Origin: JAYUHK01 sp043767025
GTDB lineage: Bacteria > Bacteroidota > Bacteroidia > Chitinophagales > Saprospiraceae
Assembly (NCBI GenBank): GCA_043767025.1
Contig: JAYUHK010000193.1
Coordinates: 1-7,604, forward strand
Reading direction: 5' to 3'
DNA length: 7,604 nucleotides
Positions within the stretch are counted from its first letter, which is position 1. Every line of letters begins with the position of its first letter. The notes beneath the pieces are model-generated. The model was not told the DNA's origin. It saw nothing but the letters and a program-made list of their open reading frames with translations, and did no database searches. The position numbers and the translations under genes are program-made. This document shows positions 1 through 6,157 of the stretch, piece after piece.

Positions 1-142
1 CACTTAAATAGATGACATCTAATATTCGACATAATTTGTTGATTTTCAATAGTTTATGACGACTCAAAATTAAAAACTAAAAACTTATAACTACTTAACT
101 GCAAACAATCCTGTAAAAATATTTAAAACTCAAAAAAAGTGA
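1..142. other. AT-rich intergenic region downstream of the minus-strand gene
   Basis: No gene is visible here. The stretch is strongly AT-rich and lies past the 3' end of the minus-strand hypothetical gene. It holds an interrupted palindrome at 9-21 (TAGATG-A-CATCTA), the repeat TTGATTTTCAATAGTTTAT at 39-57, a TAAAAACTAAAAA run at 71-83, and CCTGTAAAAATATTTAAA at 110-127. The last three have relatives in the 5500-6299 intergenic region. No terminator-grade GC hairpin is seen behind the minus-strand gene. Confidence 0.6.
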
Positions 143-1546
143 TTATCGAAGCTGCCGCAGCAGCCAATCACGCTCCGTAAGCGGGTGGCAAAGCTCGATT
201 TCGGCACGCAATTTCGCCCTTTGTGCTTTGTTGAAAACCGCCGCTCGCAGCAGTTTTTTGGAGTACCGAATAATGTTTTTGGCGTTGGTGTAGTGCTGTC
301 CAGTCACTTCTTTTCGCTGCAAATATATCCGCATACTCTCGAGCTGCGCCTCTCCGACTTCGTATTCTTCTTGCTCGTAAAGCATCTTGAACATCATCGT
401 TTTGGCGGTAATATTCATTAAAAAATCGTCGTATTCGACCTGCGAAAAAAGCCGCATCGCCGCCGCATAATTTTTTTGCTCAAAATTGAGCCGCGCCACA
501 CTAAAATGCACCGTACTCTCCCGATGCCGCTCCTCCAAAAAACGACTGTTTTTTTCGATAAAATCACTCACCCAGCCAAACTCTTGCAGCCGCAAAGCAG
601 CCGTCACCACATTCCGAAACGTCCAACGCGACACCCGATTATTCTCTACCAAAAAGCCTTTTTCGAAGCCCGTACGGTACAAATCAAACACTTCGCGCCC
701 AAAATGCGCCACGCCAGCATTCATTCGCGCGATACCATAATTGATAGCCAACAAGTAAATATCTCGGATTTCGGACTGCGGAAACACATCGCCGTGAGCC
801 GTCAAATGCTGCTTGAGTTGCTGAAAATACGACTCGTCTTCGCGCTCCGTGATGGCTTTGTAACTGTAATAATATATGGCGATAGCTGGGATTTCGAGTA
901 AATTTTTTTTCGTGACATTCTCCAAAACTTCCTGCAAAAATAAAATATCGTACTCTTTTTTGTACACGCTCTGGTGCGAAAGCACAAGGCAAATCTGGCG
1001 CAACTTATCCGCCACAAAAGTCGTGTCCAACCAATCCGACATCTCTTGCAGATTGAGCGGCACCGTGCGCTGCTGCGTACTCAAAAACGCATAACGTTCT
1101 CGTTGGAGATAATATTCGTTGCGCAAAAAATTCTCGTTGCGGTGCGGCTGCCGGAGTTGCGTTTCGTTGGCTTTGGCAAGCGTTTTGAGAAATAATTTGT
1201 CGAGTTTTCGGTGCCGAAGATTGGCAGAAAGTGCGATTTGGCGGCGTACTTCGTCTTTATTCATCTCTTGCCACATCAAAAATTCTTCCGTAGCTTTGGA
1301 TAAAAAGAACATCGCTTGGCGCATTTTGTCGTCGTCATACGTTACATCTCCGAACACTTGCGGAAAGACGGTTGCCTTCTCTAACTTCTTTTCGTCCGTC
1401 AGATGCTCATTTTTTAGTAAATAATCGAACAACACTTGGACATCTTCGCGCTGGTTGTGAGCAGGCGAAGCAAGCCATTTTCGCAGCTCTCGCAGCTCCG
1501 ATTTACTGAAAGTCAATAAAATTTCAATTAAATTACTTTTTTTCAA
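143..1546 (-). CDS. Conserved hypothetical protein, helical, TPR-like (467 aa)
   Basis: I do not recognise a named function. The product is a soluble, charged, almost entirely alpha-helical protein with no signal peptide or membrane segment, so it is probably cytoplasmic. The N-terminus (MKKSNLIEILLTFSKSELR, residues 1-19, then RKWLASPAHNQ) resembles the start of a family of about 450-550 aa hypothetical proteins common in Saprospiria-type Bacteroidota; this comparison is from memory. Residues 343-412 (HFSVARLNFEQKNYAAAMRL, then a second helical pair ending in MRIYLQ) look like one or two degenerate TPR units, which suggests protein-protein contact. The start is TTG at 1546-1544: an in-frame TGA lies 24 bases upstream, there is no in-frame ATG between them, and the first internal Met is residue 75, which would delete the family-like N-terminus. 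It is transcribed divergently from the T9SS gene. No partner gene in the window hints at its role. Confidence 0.85.
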   Translation of the reverse strand: MKKSNLIEILLTFSKSELRELRKWLASPAHNQREDVQVLFDYLLKNEHLTDEKKLEKATVFPQVFGDVTYDDDKMRQAMFFLSKATEEFLMWQEMNKDEVRRQIALSANLRHRKLDKLFLKTLAKANETQLRQPHRNENFLRNEYYLQRERYAFLSTQQRTVPLNLQEMSDWLDTTFVADKLRQICLVLSHQSVYKKEYDILFLQEVLENVTKKNLLEIPAIAIYYYSYKAITEREDESYFQQLKQHLTAHGDVFPQSEIRDIYLLAINYGIARMNAGVAHFGREVFDLYRTGFEKGFLVENNRVSRWTFRNVVTAALRLQEFGWVSDFIEKNSRFLEERHRESTVHFSVARLNFEQKNYAAAMRLFSQVEYDDFLMNITAKTMMFKMLYEQEEYEVGEAQLESMRIYLQRKEVTGQHYTNAKNIIRYSKKLLRAAVFNKAQRAKLRAEIELCHPLTERDWLLRQLR

Positions 1547-1614
1547 AGAAAATTTTTTTACTTTTTTTCAACAAAATACAATTTTTGTACTAAAAATAAT
1601 CGTTTATTCAACCG

Positions 1615-1622
1615 CAAAAATA
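1615..1622 (-). promoter_or_regulatory. Candidate -7 element for the minus-strand hypothetical gene
   Basis: Read on the minus strand this is TATTTTTG, an exact match to the Bacteroidota primary-sigma -7 consensus TAnnTTTG. It would place the transcript start near 1608, about 60 bases before the TTG start codon. No TTTG -33 box stands 20 bases upstream (the position reads ACTG), so the assignment rests on the -7 box and location only. AT-rich DNA yields such matches by chance. Confidence 0.3.
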
Positions 1623-1709
1623 CAATATATTTAAACGTTTTTCAGTTTTTTCTCTCAAAAATAACGCAATATGCTAAAAAATATTTTTCAACAAATGCCT
1701 TTTTTTGTC

Positions 1710-1741
1710 TTTGTTTTGCAAAACGGACTATCGCAACTTTG
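1710..1741 (+). promoter_or_regulatory. Candidate promoter of the T9SS-exported protein gene
   Basis: TTTG at 1710-1713 is followed, after exactly 20 bases, by CAACTTTG at 1734-1741, which matches the Bacteroidota -7 consensus TAnnTTTG at all but its first base. The spacing fits the known -33/-7 arrangement. Transcription would begin near 1748, leaving a leader of 30-40 bases before the ATGs at 1779 and 1788. If correct, it excludes the more upstream in-frame ATG at 1671 as the translation start. Confidence 0.4.
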
Positions 1742-1787
1742 TACCATCAAACGAAACAACGGTTTGCAAACAGCAGCAATGTCAATT

Positions 1788-4673
1788 ATGAAAATAGCTC
1801 GATTTCTTTTCCAACTTCGGTTTTCTATCGCCTTCTGCGTCTTGGCAGGAGCGATAGCTGCGACGGCGCAGCCGAACTCGGGTTGGCAAAAAACTTTCGG
1901 AGTTATCAACGGTTTGGACGAAGGCTACAGCATACTCGCAGTGTCCGACGGCGGTTTTATCGCCTCTGGCATCACCGACGGCAGCAGAACCTACGTCCTC
2001 CGCATGGACGCAGACGGCACAAAACGTTGGTCAAAGTCCTACTCTTTGCAAGACCGCTCGCAGGGAAATAAAATTATCGCAGCCACAAACGGCGATTTTT
2101 TTGTAGCAGGTAGAAGCACTCTCAACGATGTAAATGATATTCAATTTCTACGCATCAATTCTGACGGAAACACGATTTGGAGTAAAAAATTTGGTAGCAC
2201 AACAGCAGATGACGAAGCAAATGCCGCAGTAGCGACTGCCGACGGTGGTTTCGTCGCAACAGGTTTTACGACCAATCCACAAGGAAATAAAGATTTATTT
2301 TTTCTGAAAGTAAACGCTAATGGCGATTCTTTGTGGCAAAAAAACTTCGGCAGCCCAAGCAAAGACGATGTGGGATTTGATATTATTCAGACTTCCGACG
2401 GCGGTTTTGTGGCAGTCGGCTACACCAATGCAATCGCAGGTCGTGATTTATTTGCTGTCAAATTGGACAATGCCGGAAATTTTTTGTGGGAAAGAAAGAC
2501 CGCTTTTGGAACTTGGGCAGCCAACTCCGTAGTGGAAACACCCGACGGCGGCTTGATTATCGCAGGCAAAAACACAGGAAAATTATTGCTTTACAAAATA
2601 AAATCCGACGGCTCGGCGGTCGAGTGGCAAAATACCTACACCGACATCGCTTTTGAAGAAAATGCGCATTTGATATTCGCTGCCGACGGCAATCTCGTAG
2701 TATCGGGAACTACCGCAGCCAACTCGCAGACAGACATTGGGTTTTTTAAAATAAATATCAACACCCGCGACCTGATTTGGCAACAAAAAAACGACCTCAC
2801 GCCGTATGACGCTATGTATGGCATAACGAGAGCAAAAGACGGTGGTTTTGTGGCAGTAGGAAGTTCGCGCGACCCATTTTTGGTCCAAAATTTAGACTTG
2901 TACGCCCTCAAAGTAGATGAAAACGGAAAGTCGTTCAGCAACTATTTTCAAGGAAAAATATTCTTGGACGCTAACGTAAATTGCATTTTTTCTGCGAATG
3001 AAAAACCATTGGCGGGCTGGGTGGTAGAGGCAAAAAAAGCAGGACAGCGCAGCTACGCCATCACAGACTCACTCGGAAACTACGAAATAGCGACAGACAC
3101 AGGCAATTTTAAACTAAAATCTTATCCGCCGAGCAGCAACTGGCGGGTTTGCCAAAATGAGTACGATGTATCTTTCGCAAACCCCAACGACACGCTCAAC
3201 TTGGACTTTGCCGCCTACAAATATTTGGATTGTCCAGTGTTGGACGTAGATATTAGCACCACAGTTTTGAGTCGTTGTCAGCCCAGCACTTACTTTGTTC
3301 GCTACGTCAATAATGGGACAAAAACGGCGCGCAACGTTTCGTTGAAAGTAACCGTAGATGCAAGACTGCAAAATATTACTACTTCCATCGCTCCGACTGC
3401 CCAAAATGGCAATGTTTTTACTTTTTCGGTGGATACTCTTTTGGTAGGTGCAAAGGGCGGCTTTTCGCTCACAGGCATTTTGGATTGCTCCGCAAATACG
3501 CTCGAAGGGCAGGCGCACCGCACGGAAGTTCGTATTTTTCCCGACTCCATCTGCACGCCGCCTACGGGTGTTTGGGATGGCTCGAACTTGACCGTCGGCA
3601 TAGAATGTGGCACTGATTCTCTGTTGTTTCGCATCAAAAACACGGGCGCAGGCGGCATGAGTACCTCCAAAGAATACATTGTGATAGAGGACGAAATTTG
3701 GTTGGTGCCGCAGTCGCAGCCGCTACAACTTGGAGCGGGCGTAGAAAAAGATTTCAAACTGCCGATTACAGGCAAAACATATCGGTTAAATATCCCACAA
3801 ACCGACAACCACCCGGGCAAAAGCCGCCCGACGATTGCATTAGAAGGTTGCAAGACCACCACTACCCCCGCCGTTTCGACGGGATTTGTTACGATGTTGG
3901 AAGAAGACGACGCAGATACTTTTGTAGCGATTGACGTACAAGAAAATGAAACCGACTACGGCGGAAATGTGACACGAGGCTATCCCAAAGGCTACGGCGC
4001 AGAGCATTTCATTACACAACAAACCGAATTGGAGTACATTATTCGCTTCCAAAACAACGGAGCGGACAGTGCCAAAAACCTGACTTTGACAGACACGCTT
4101 TCGGCTTTTCTCGACCCAACTACCATCAAGCCCGGAGCCAGCAGCCACCCGTACCGAGTAGAATTGCTCGGCAACGGCATCGCGAAGTTTATTTTTGACA
4201 GTATAAATTTGACGGACAGCAGCGCGAACAGAGCCGCCTCGACAGGATTTGTAAAATTCCGAATCAACCAAAAACCGTACAATCCTATCGGGGCGGTCGT
4301 CCTCAATCGCGCAGCCGTCCAATTTGACTATCAAACGCCCGTAGCCACCGAGCGGATAAGACACGTCGTGAATGAAAAATTTATCCAACTTTTGAGCAGC
4401 AACACCGAGCAAAGTAACCTATCGAGCCTCACGGTCTATCCAAACCCAACGGCGCAGACGGCGACTTTTGAGTGGCGCGACGCACAGCACCGACGCGGAA
4501 CGTTCCTGCTTTTTGACGCAGCCGGCAAAGCCGTTGCGGAGCAAAGATTCAGCGACTCGTCTTTCGAGTGGCAGCGAGGAAATTTGCCGAGCGGTATTTA
4601 TTGGTTTCAGATTCGCAGCGACGAAAAAGACGGCGCAAAAATGCTCCATTCTGGAAAACTGATGCTGCATTAA
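1788..4673 (+). CDS. T9SS-exported multidomain surface/secreted protein with seven propeller repeats
   Basis: A large secreted protein of 961 aa from the ATG at 1788, which begins a clean signal peptide (MKIARFLFQLRF, hydrophobic core, cleavage predicted after ATA at residue 27). ATG 1779 adds three residues. ATG 1671 gives 1000 aa but puts 39 non-signal-like residues in front, so I reject it. Residues 33-383 are seven repeats of 46-53 aa, each starting at a Trp (33, 81, 131, 183, 234, 280, 331) and most carrying DGGF-hydrophobic-G and a D-x-NG turn: this is probably a seven-bladed beta-propeller. Residues about 387-475 look like an SdrD_B/carboxypeptidase-regulatory beta-sandwich, with GKIFLDANVNC and TDSLGNYEI. 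About 485-600 is DUF11-like. About 738-862 matches the DUF7619-type module (ELEYIIRFQNNG, DPTTIKPGASSHPY). Residues 880-961 are the T9SS type A sorting domain (LTVYPNPT, LPSGIYWFQI), normally cleaved on export through the outer membrane. No catalytic motif is seen; an adhesin or matrix role is inference. Confidence 0.95.
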   Translation: MKIARFLFQLRFSIAFCVLAGAIAATAQPNSGWQKTFGVINGLDEGYSILAVSDGGFIASGITDGSRTYVLRMDADGTKRWSKSYSLQDRSQGNKIIAATNGDFFVAGRSTLNDVNDIQFLRINSDGNTIWSKKFGSTTADDEANAAVATADGGFVATGFTTNPQGNKDLFFLKVNANGDSLWQKNFGSPSKDDVGFDIIQTSDGGFVAVGYTNAIAGRDLFAVKLDNAGNFLWERKTAFGTWAANSVVETPDGGLIIAGKNTGKLLLYKIKSDGSAVEWQNTYTDIAFEENAHLIFAADGNLVVSGTTAANSQTDIGFFKININTRDLIWQQKNDLTPYDAMYGITRAKDGGFVAVGSSRDPFLVQNLDLYALKVDENGKSFSNYFQGKIFLDANVNCIFSANEKPLAGWVVEAKKAGQRSYAITDSLGNYEIATDTGNFKLKSYPPSSNWRVCQNEYDVSFANPNDTLNLDFAAYKYLDCPVLDVDISTTVLSRCQPSTYFVRYVNNGTKTARNVSLKVTVDARLQNITTSIAPTAQNGNVFTFSVDTLLVGAKGGFSLTGILDCSANTLEGQAHRTEVRIFPDSICTPPTGVWDGSNLTVGIECGTDSLLFRIKNTGAGGMSTSKEYIVIEDEIWLVPQSQPLQLGAGVEKDFKLPITGKTYRLNIPQTDNHPGKSRPTIALEGCKTTTTPAVSTGFVTMLEEDDADTFVAIDVQENETDYGGNVTRGYPKGYGAEHFITQQTELEYIIRFQNNGADSAKNLTLTDTLSAFLDPTTIKPGASSHPYRVELLGNGIAKFIFDSINLTDSSANRAASTGFVKFRINQKPYNPIGAVVLNRAAVQFDYQTPVATERIRHVVNEKFIQLLSSNTEQSNLSSLTVYPNPTAQTATFEWRDAQHRRGTFLLFDAAGKAVAEQRFSDSSFEWQRGNLPSGIYWFQIRSDEKDGAKMLHSGKLMLH
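4425..4670 (+). other. T9SS C-terminal sorting domain (within the large secreted protein)
   Basis: The last 82 codons encode the conserved Por-secretion C-terminal domain (TIGR04183-type). YPNP lies near its start, followed by a FDAAGK beta-hairpin and the closing motif LPSGIYWFQI, and it ends in a basic strand (GKLMLH). The domain directs passage through the type IX translocon and is usually removed at the surface. The smaller gene downstream has no equivalent. Confidence 0.92.
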
Positions 4674-4693
4674 TTTTTTTGAAAGATACCGTT

Positions 4694-4709
4694 ATTGAAA
4701 GATATAAAA
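4694..4709 (+). repeat. 16-bp direct repeat, copy 1
   Basis: ATTGAAAGATATAAAA here is repeated exactly at 5540-5555. The two copies bracket the 240-aa secreted protein gene (4777-5499). A shorter echo, TTGAAAGATA, lies just upstream at 4679-4688. The match is direct; its function is unknown. Low sequence complexity makes chance possible. Confidence 0.5.
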
Positions 4710-4776
4710 AAGCTGTTCAAACTTTTTTATGGATTGATTTTTTAAGGTTAAAAAATTATTGCTCAAAAAATTAAAA

Positions 4777-5499
4777 ATGAAAAAATTGCAAAATTATTAC
4801 AGAATTATTACGTACGTAAGTTTACTCGTACTAATTTTTTTTGCTTCACCTTGCTTGGCGCAGCCAAAAAATTACGCTGAACTTGTCAAACAGCGATTGG
4901 AAAAGTCAAAAGTACTCGTAAAAAATGCGCCATATATTTTTGGCGGAAAAGTTGTGTCTTCGAGTTGTTACTACGGCGCCGGAACAAAGCAAATTTATAC
5001 CTCTATCAAAATTCATGTCAGCCACATTTACAAAGGTCATGAAAGCATAGATACGGGCGATATTCAGTTAGTACTACCTTGGGGTGCTATAGGAGAAGAT
5101 GACCAAAATCCTACACACGGCGGGGTTGTTTTGGGCTTAAAAAGCGAGCATATTTTTATTTGCGACAAAAACGACTATCCTCTAACGACTCAAAAAGGAG
5201 CTTCTTTTAAAAACTCTTTGGAGGTAAAACTATCGAATCCAAATGTGTCAAGCCTTTACTGCAGAGAAAGTATTGGACAAGATTTTGCGCTGTTTGGACT
5301 TTACGACATCAAATTTAAAACACTCCAAGAATTTTATGATTTTTTATTGGCAAGCGATAAAAAGATTAAAATTCCATCTGAAAAAAAAAATGTTGGATTC
5401 AAAAATTTTTCTAATTCTATGTCTATTACTACCGACCTATCCAACAAACATAAGTTTGCAGGAATTAAAAGCTATTCACGATATGACATAAATCTTTGA
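4777..5499 (+). CDS. Secreted protein of unknown function, N-terminal module of Bacteroidota surface proteins
   Basis: The product is 240 aa from the ATG at 4777. A TTG at 4759 would add six residues without improving the signal peptide. Residues 1-28 are a signal peptide: basic start, hydrophobic core YVSLLVLIFFA, and probable cleavage after CLA. The only Cys near it is preceded by Pro, so it is not a good lipobox. Residues 52-130 (YIFGGKVVSS, IYTSIKIHVSHIYKG, IQLVLPWG, HIFICD) resemble the beta-rich module at the N-terminus of many long T9SS-exported Bacteroidota proteins, often ahead of proteases or adhesive domains. Family members usually continue for hundreds of residues and end in a sorting domain; this one stops with YDINL and has neither, so it may be a shortened relative held in the periplasm or released. 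A run of ten A at 5381-5390 sits inside the gene. It lies 103 bases behind the large T9SS gene with no strong terminator between, so co-transcription is possible. Exact function is unknown. Confidence 0.85.
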   Translation: MKKLQNYYRIITYVSLLVLIFFASPCLAQPKNYAELVKQRLEKSKVLVKNAPYIFGGKVVSSSCYYGAGTKQIYTSIKIHVSHIYKGHESIDTGDIQLVLPWGAIGEDDQNPTHGGVVLGLKSEHIFICDKNDYPLTTQKGASFKNSLEVKLSNPNVSSLYCRESIGQDFALFGLYDIKFKTLQEFYDFLLASDKKIKIPSEKKNVGFKNFSNSMSITTDLSNKHKFAGIKSYSRYDINL

Positions 5500-5514
5500 T
5501 TTTCACAAGTTTAT
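5496..5514 (+). repeat. Dispersed motif TTGATTTTCAnnAGTTTAT, second copy
   Basis: TTGATTTTCACAAGTTTAT here differs from 39-57 (TTGATTTTCAATAGTTTAT) only at two adjacent positions. A shortened relative (TTGATTTTCA then GTTTTTTAT) occurs at 6154-6172. This copy overlaps the stop codon of the 240-aa secreted protein. It could be a genome-wide intergenic repeat of this strain or chance in AT-rich DNA. Confidence 0.4.
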
Positions 5515-5539
5515 AAAAATAAAAAATTATTTGTTCCTA

Positions 5540-5555
5540 ATTGAAAGATATAAAA
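5540..5555 (+). repeat. 16-bp direct repeat, copy 2
   Basis: This is an exact second copy of ATTGAAAGATATAAAA found at 4694-4709. It lies 40 bases after the stop codon of the 240-aa secreted protein gene, so the two copies frame that gene. Sequence beyond the 16 bases does not continue to match. Confidence 0.5.
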
Positions 5556-5664
5556 GTACCCAACTATTTCCTAAAAACCTGAACTCGAATAGCCTTCAAA
5601 AAACAAAAACAAGCAAGCAGTATGGCAAATAACAAACACTCTTTTGCCTGTGCCAAAAACCACC

Positions 5665-5723
5665 TTCTTGCCTACATGAGCGTGACGCGATAGCAACTCC
5701 ACTGCGTCACGCTCGGGCAAGAA
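5665..5723. repeat. Long two-tier inverted repeat (possible REP/MITE-like or RNA structure)
   Basis: The inner stem is a perfect 11-bp inverted repeat, GAGCGTGACGC (5678-5688) with GCGTCACGCTC (5704-5714), around a 15-base loop. Outside it, after an asymmetric internal loop (TACAT against G), TTCTTGCC (5665-5672) pairs perfectly with GGCAAGAA (5716-5723). No T-run follows on either strand, so it is not an ordinary terminator. A 6-bp pair GGCAAA (5624-5629) with TTTGCC (5643-5648) lies just upstream in the same GC-richer island. Such palindromes in AT-rich intergenic DNA are often dispersed REP-like elements, but a structured RNA is equally possible. The pairing itself is certain; its role is not. 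Confidence 0.6.
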
Positions 5724-5739
5724 AAATAAAACAATGTAG

Positions 5740-5768
5740 TTTTTAGTGATTAATTTTTAGTTTTTAGT
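5740..5768 (+). repeat. Three TTTTTAGT copies
   Basis: TTTTTAGT occurs at 5740-5747, 5754-5761 and 5761-5768, the last two sharing one base. The complement of TTTTTAGTTTTTA (5754-5766) occurs at 71-83. Runs of this kind are frequent in AT-rich Bacteroidota intergenic DNA and no function is implied. Confidence 0.45.
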
Positions 5769-5821
5769 AGCACAAGTAATTAATAATCAATTAGTTGCAA
5801 TATTATGTAATCACAAAGAAC

Positions 5822-5839
5822 CCTATAAAAATACTTAAA
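5822..5839 (+). repeat. CCTRTAAAAATAYTTAAA motif, second copy
   Basis: CCTATAAAAATACTTAAA matches CCTGTAAAAATATTTAAA at 110-127 in 16 of 18 positions. Both lie in intergenic DNA, each downstream of a TTGATTTTCA motif and a TTTTTAGT-type run. It is possibly part of a dispersed intergenic repeat. Confidence 0.35.
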
Positions 5840-5872
5840 GAATAAAATAAAGTAAAAATAAAAGTTCGCACA

Positions 5873-5927
5873 GTTAATTTGGTTAAATTCGTAAAAGTTG
5901 ATTTAGTTAGAAGTTAGATTGGTTAAA
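5873..5927 (+). repeat. Degenerate 15-mer repeated three times
   Basis: GTTAATTTGGTTAAA (5873-5887), GTTGATTTAGTTAGA (5897-5911) and GTTAGATTGGTTAAA (5913-5927) share 12-13 of 15 positions with the first copy. Starts are 24 and 16 bases apart, both multiples of 8, giving a loose 8-base periodicity. It could be an operator array or an eroded tandem repeat. It lies just before the small-RNA candidate. Confidence 0.35.
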
Positions 5928-5940
5928 AAAATGTTCTAAA

Positions 5941-6039
5941 TGGTTCCCAAAACCAGACTCCCGGAAGTCGTAATTTGTAAAAATCGGAGTTATCTCAAAG
6001 ACCGCAGGCAACGCACAAAGGAGTGCGTTGCCTTTTTTT
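5941..6039 (+). ncRNA. Candidate small RNA ending at an intrinsic terminator
   Basis: A strong terminator (6006-6039) stands about 500 bases after the nearest coding stop and 260 before the next start, so it must end either a long 3' UTR or a free-standing RNA. Just upstream are short helices: TGGTT/AACCA (5941-5945 with 5951-5955) and ACTCC/GGAGT (5958-5962 with 5986-5990). Sequence at 5955-6005 is less AT-rich than its flank. I do not recognise a known RNA family. The 5' end is arbitrary: TTAATTTG at 5874-5881 is one base off the -7 consensus, but no -33 TTTG precedes it at the right distance. A cis-acting leader with an attenuator is an alternative. Confidence 0.3.
6006..6039 (+). terminator. 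Strong Rho-independent terminator
   Basis: AGGCAACGCAC (6006-6016) and GTGCGTTGCCT (6023-6033) form a perfect 11-bp GC-rich stem around a 6-base loop (AAAGGA), followed directly by six further T (6034-6039). This is the only textbook intrinsic terminator in the window, and it acts on plus-strand transcription. It separates pdxA from anything read through from the secreted-protein genes. Confidence 0.85.
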
Positions 6040-6093
6040 GTGCTTTGTGCAGCTAAAATTTGCCCAAAAGAATAAAAATCAGGCGAATTGCAA

Positions 6094-6101
6094 TATATTT
6101 G
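6094..6101 (+). promoter_or_regulatory. Candidate -7 element of the pdxA transcript
   Basis: TATATTTG matches the Bacteroidota -7 consensus TAnnTTTG exactly and is followed by CAG, a common context for such promoters. It would start transcription near 6108, giving a leader of about 190 bases before pdxA. The -33 position (6070-6073, GAAT) does not match TTTG, so the call is tentative. Its position between the terminator and pdxA supports it. Confidence 0.4.
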
Positions 6102-6157
6102 CAGTCGGTATAGTTTTTTTTATACAAAATTGCGTTTGGGATTTTATAACTCATTGA

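Noticed and set aside
1671..1787. N-terminal extension of the T9SS protein from ATG 1671
   Set aside because: It would bury the signal peptide 39 residues inside the protein and overlap a promoter-like element; the ATG at 1788 gives a normal export signal.
3840..4412. Antisense open frame of 190 codons opposite the T9SS gene (another of 186 codons at 3302-3862)
   Set aside because: They lie wholly opposite well-supported domains, their products are Cys- and Arg-rich without family features, and the sense frame explains the openness.
4637..4680. Terminator at the 3' end of the T9SS gene
   Set aside because: A T-run (4674-4680) follows the stop region, but only weak short pairings (AATGC/GCATT, TCCA/TGGA) with long loops precede it.
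5665..5723. Treating the two-tier inverted repeat as a transcription terminator
   Set aside because: No T-run follows the stem on either strand: plus reads GAAAAATAAAAC and minus reads GGTGGTTTTTGG.
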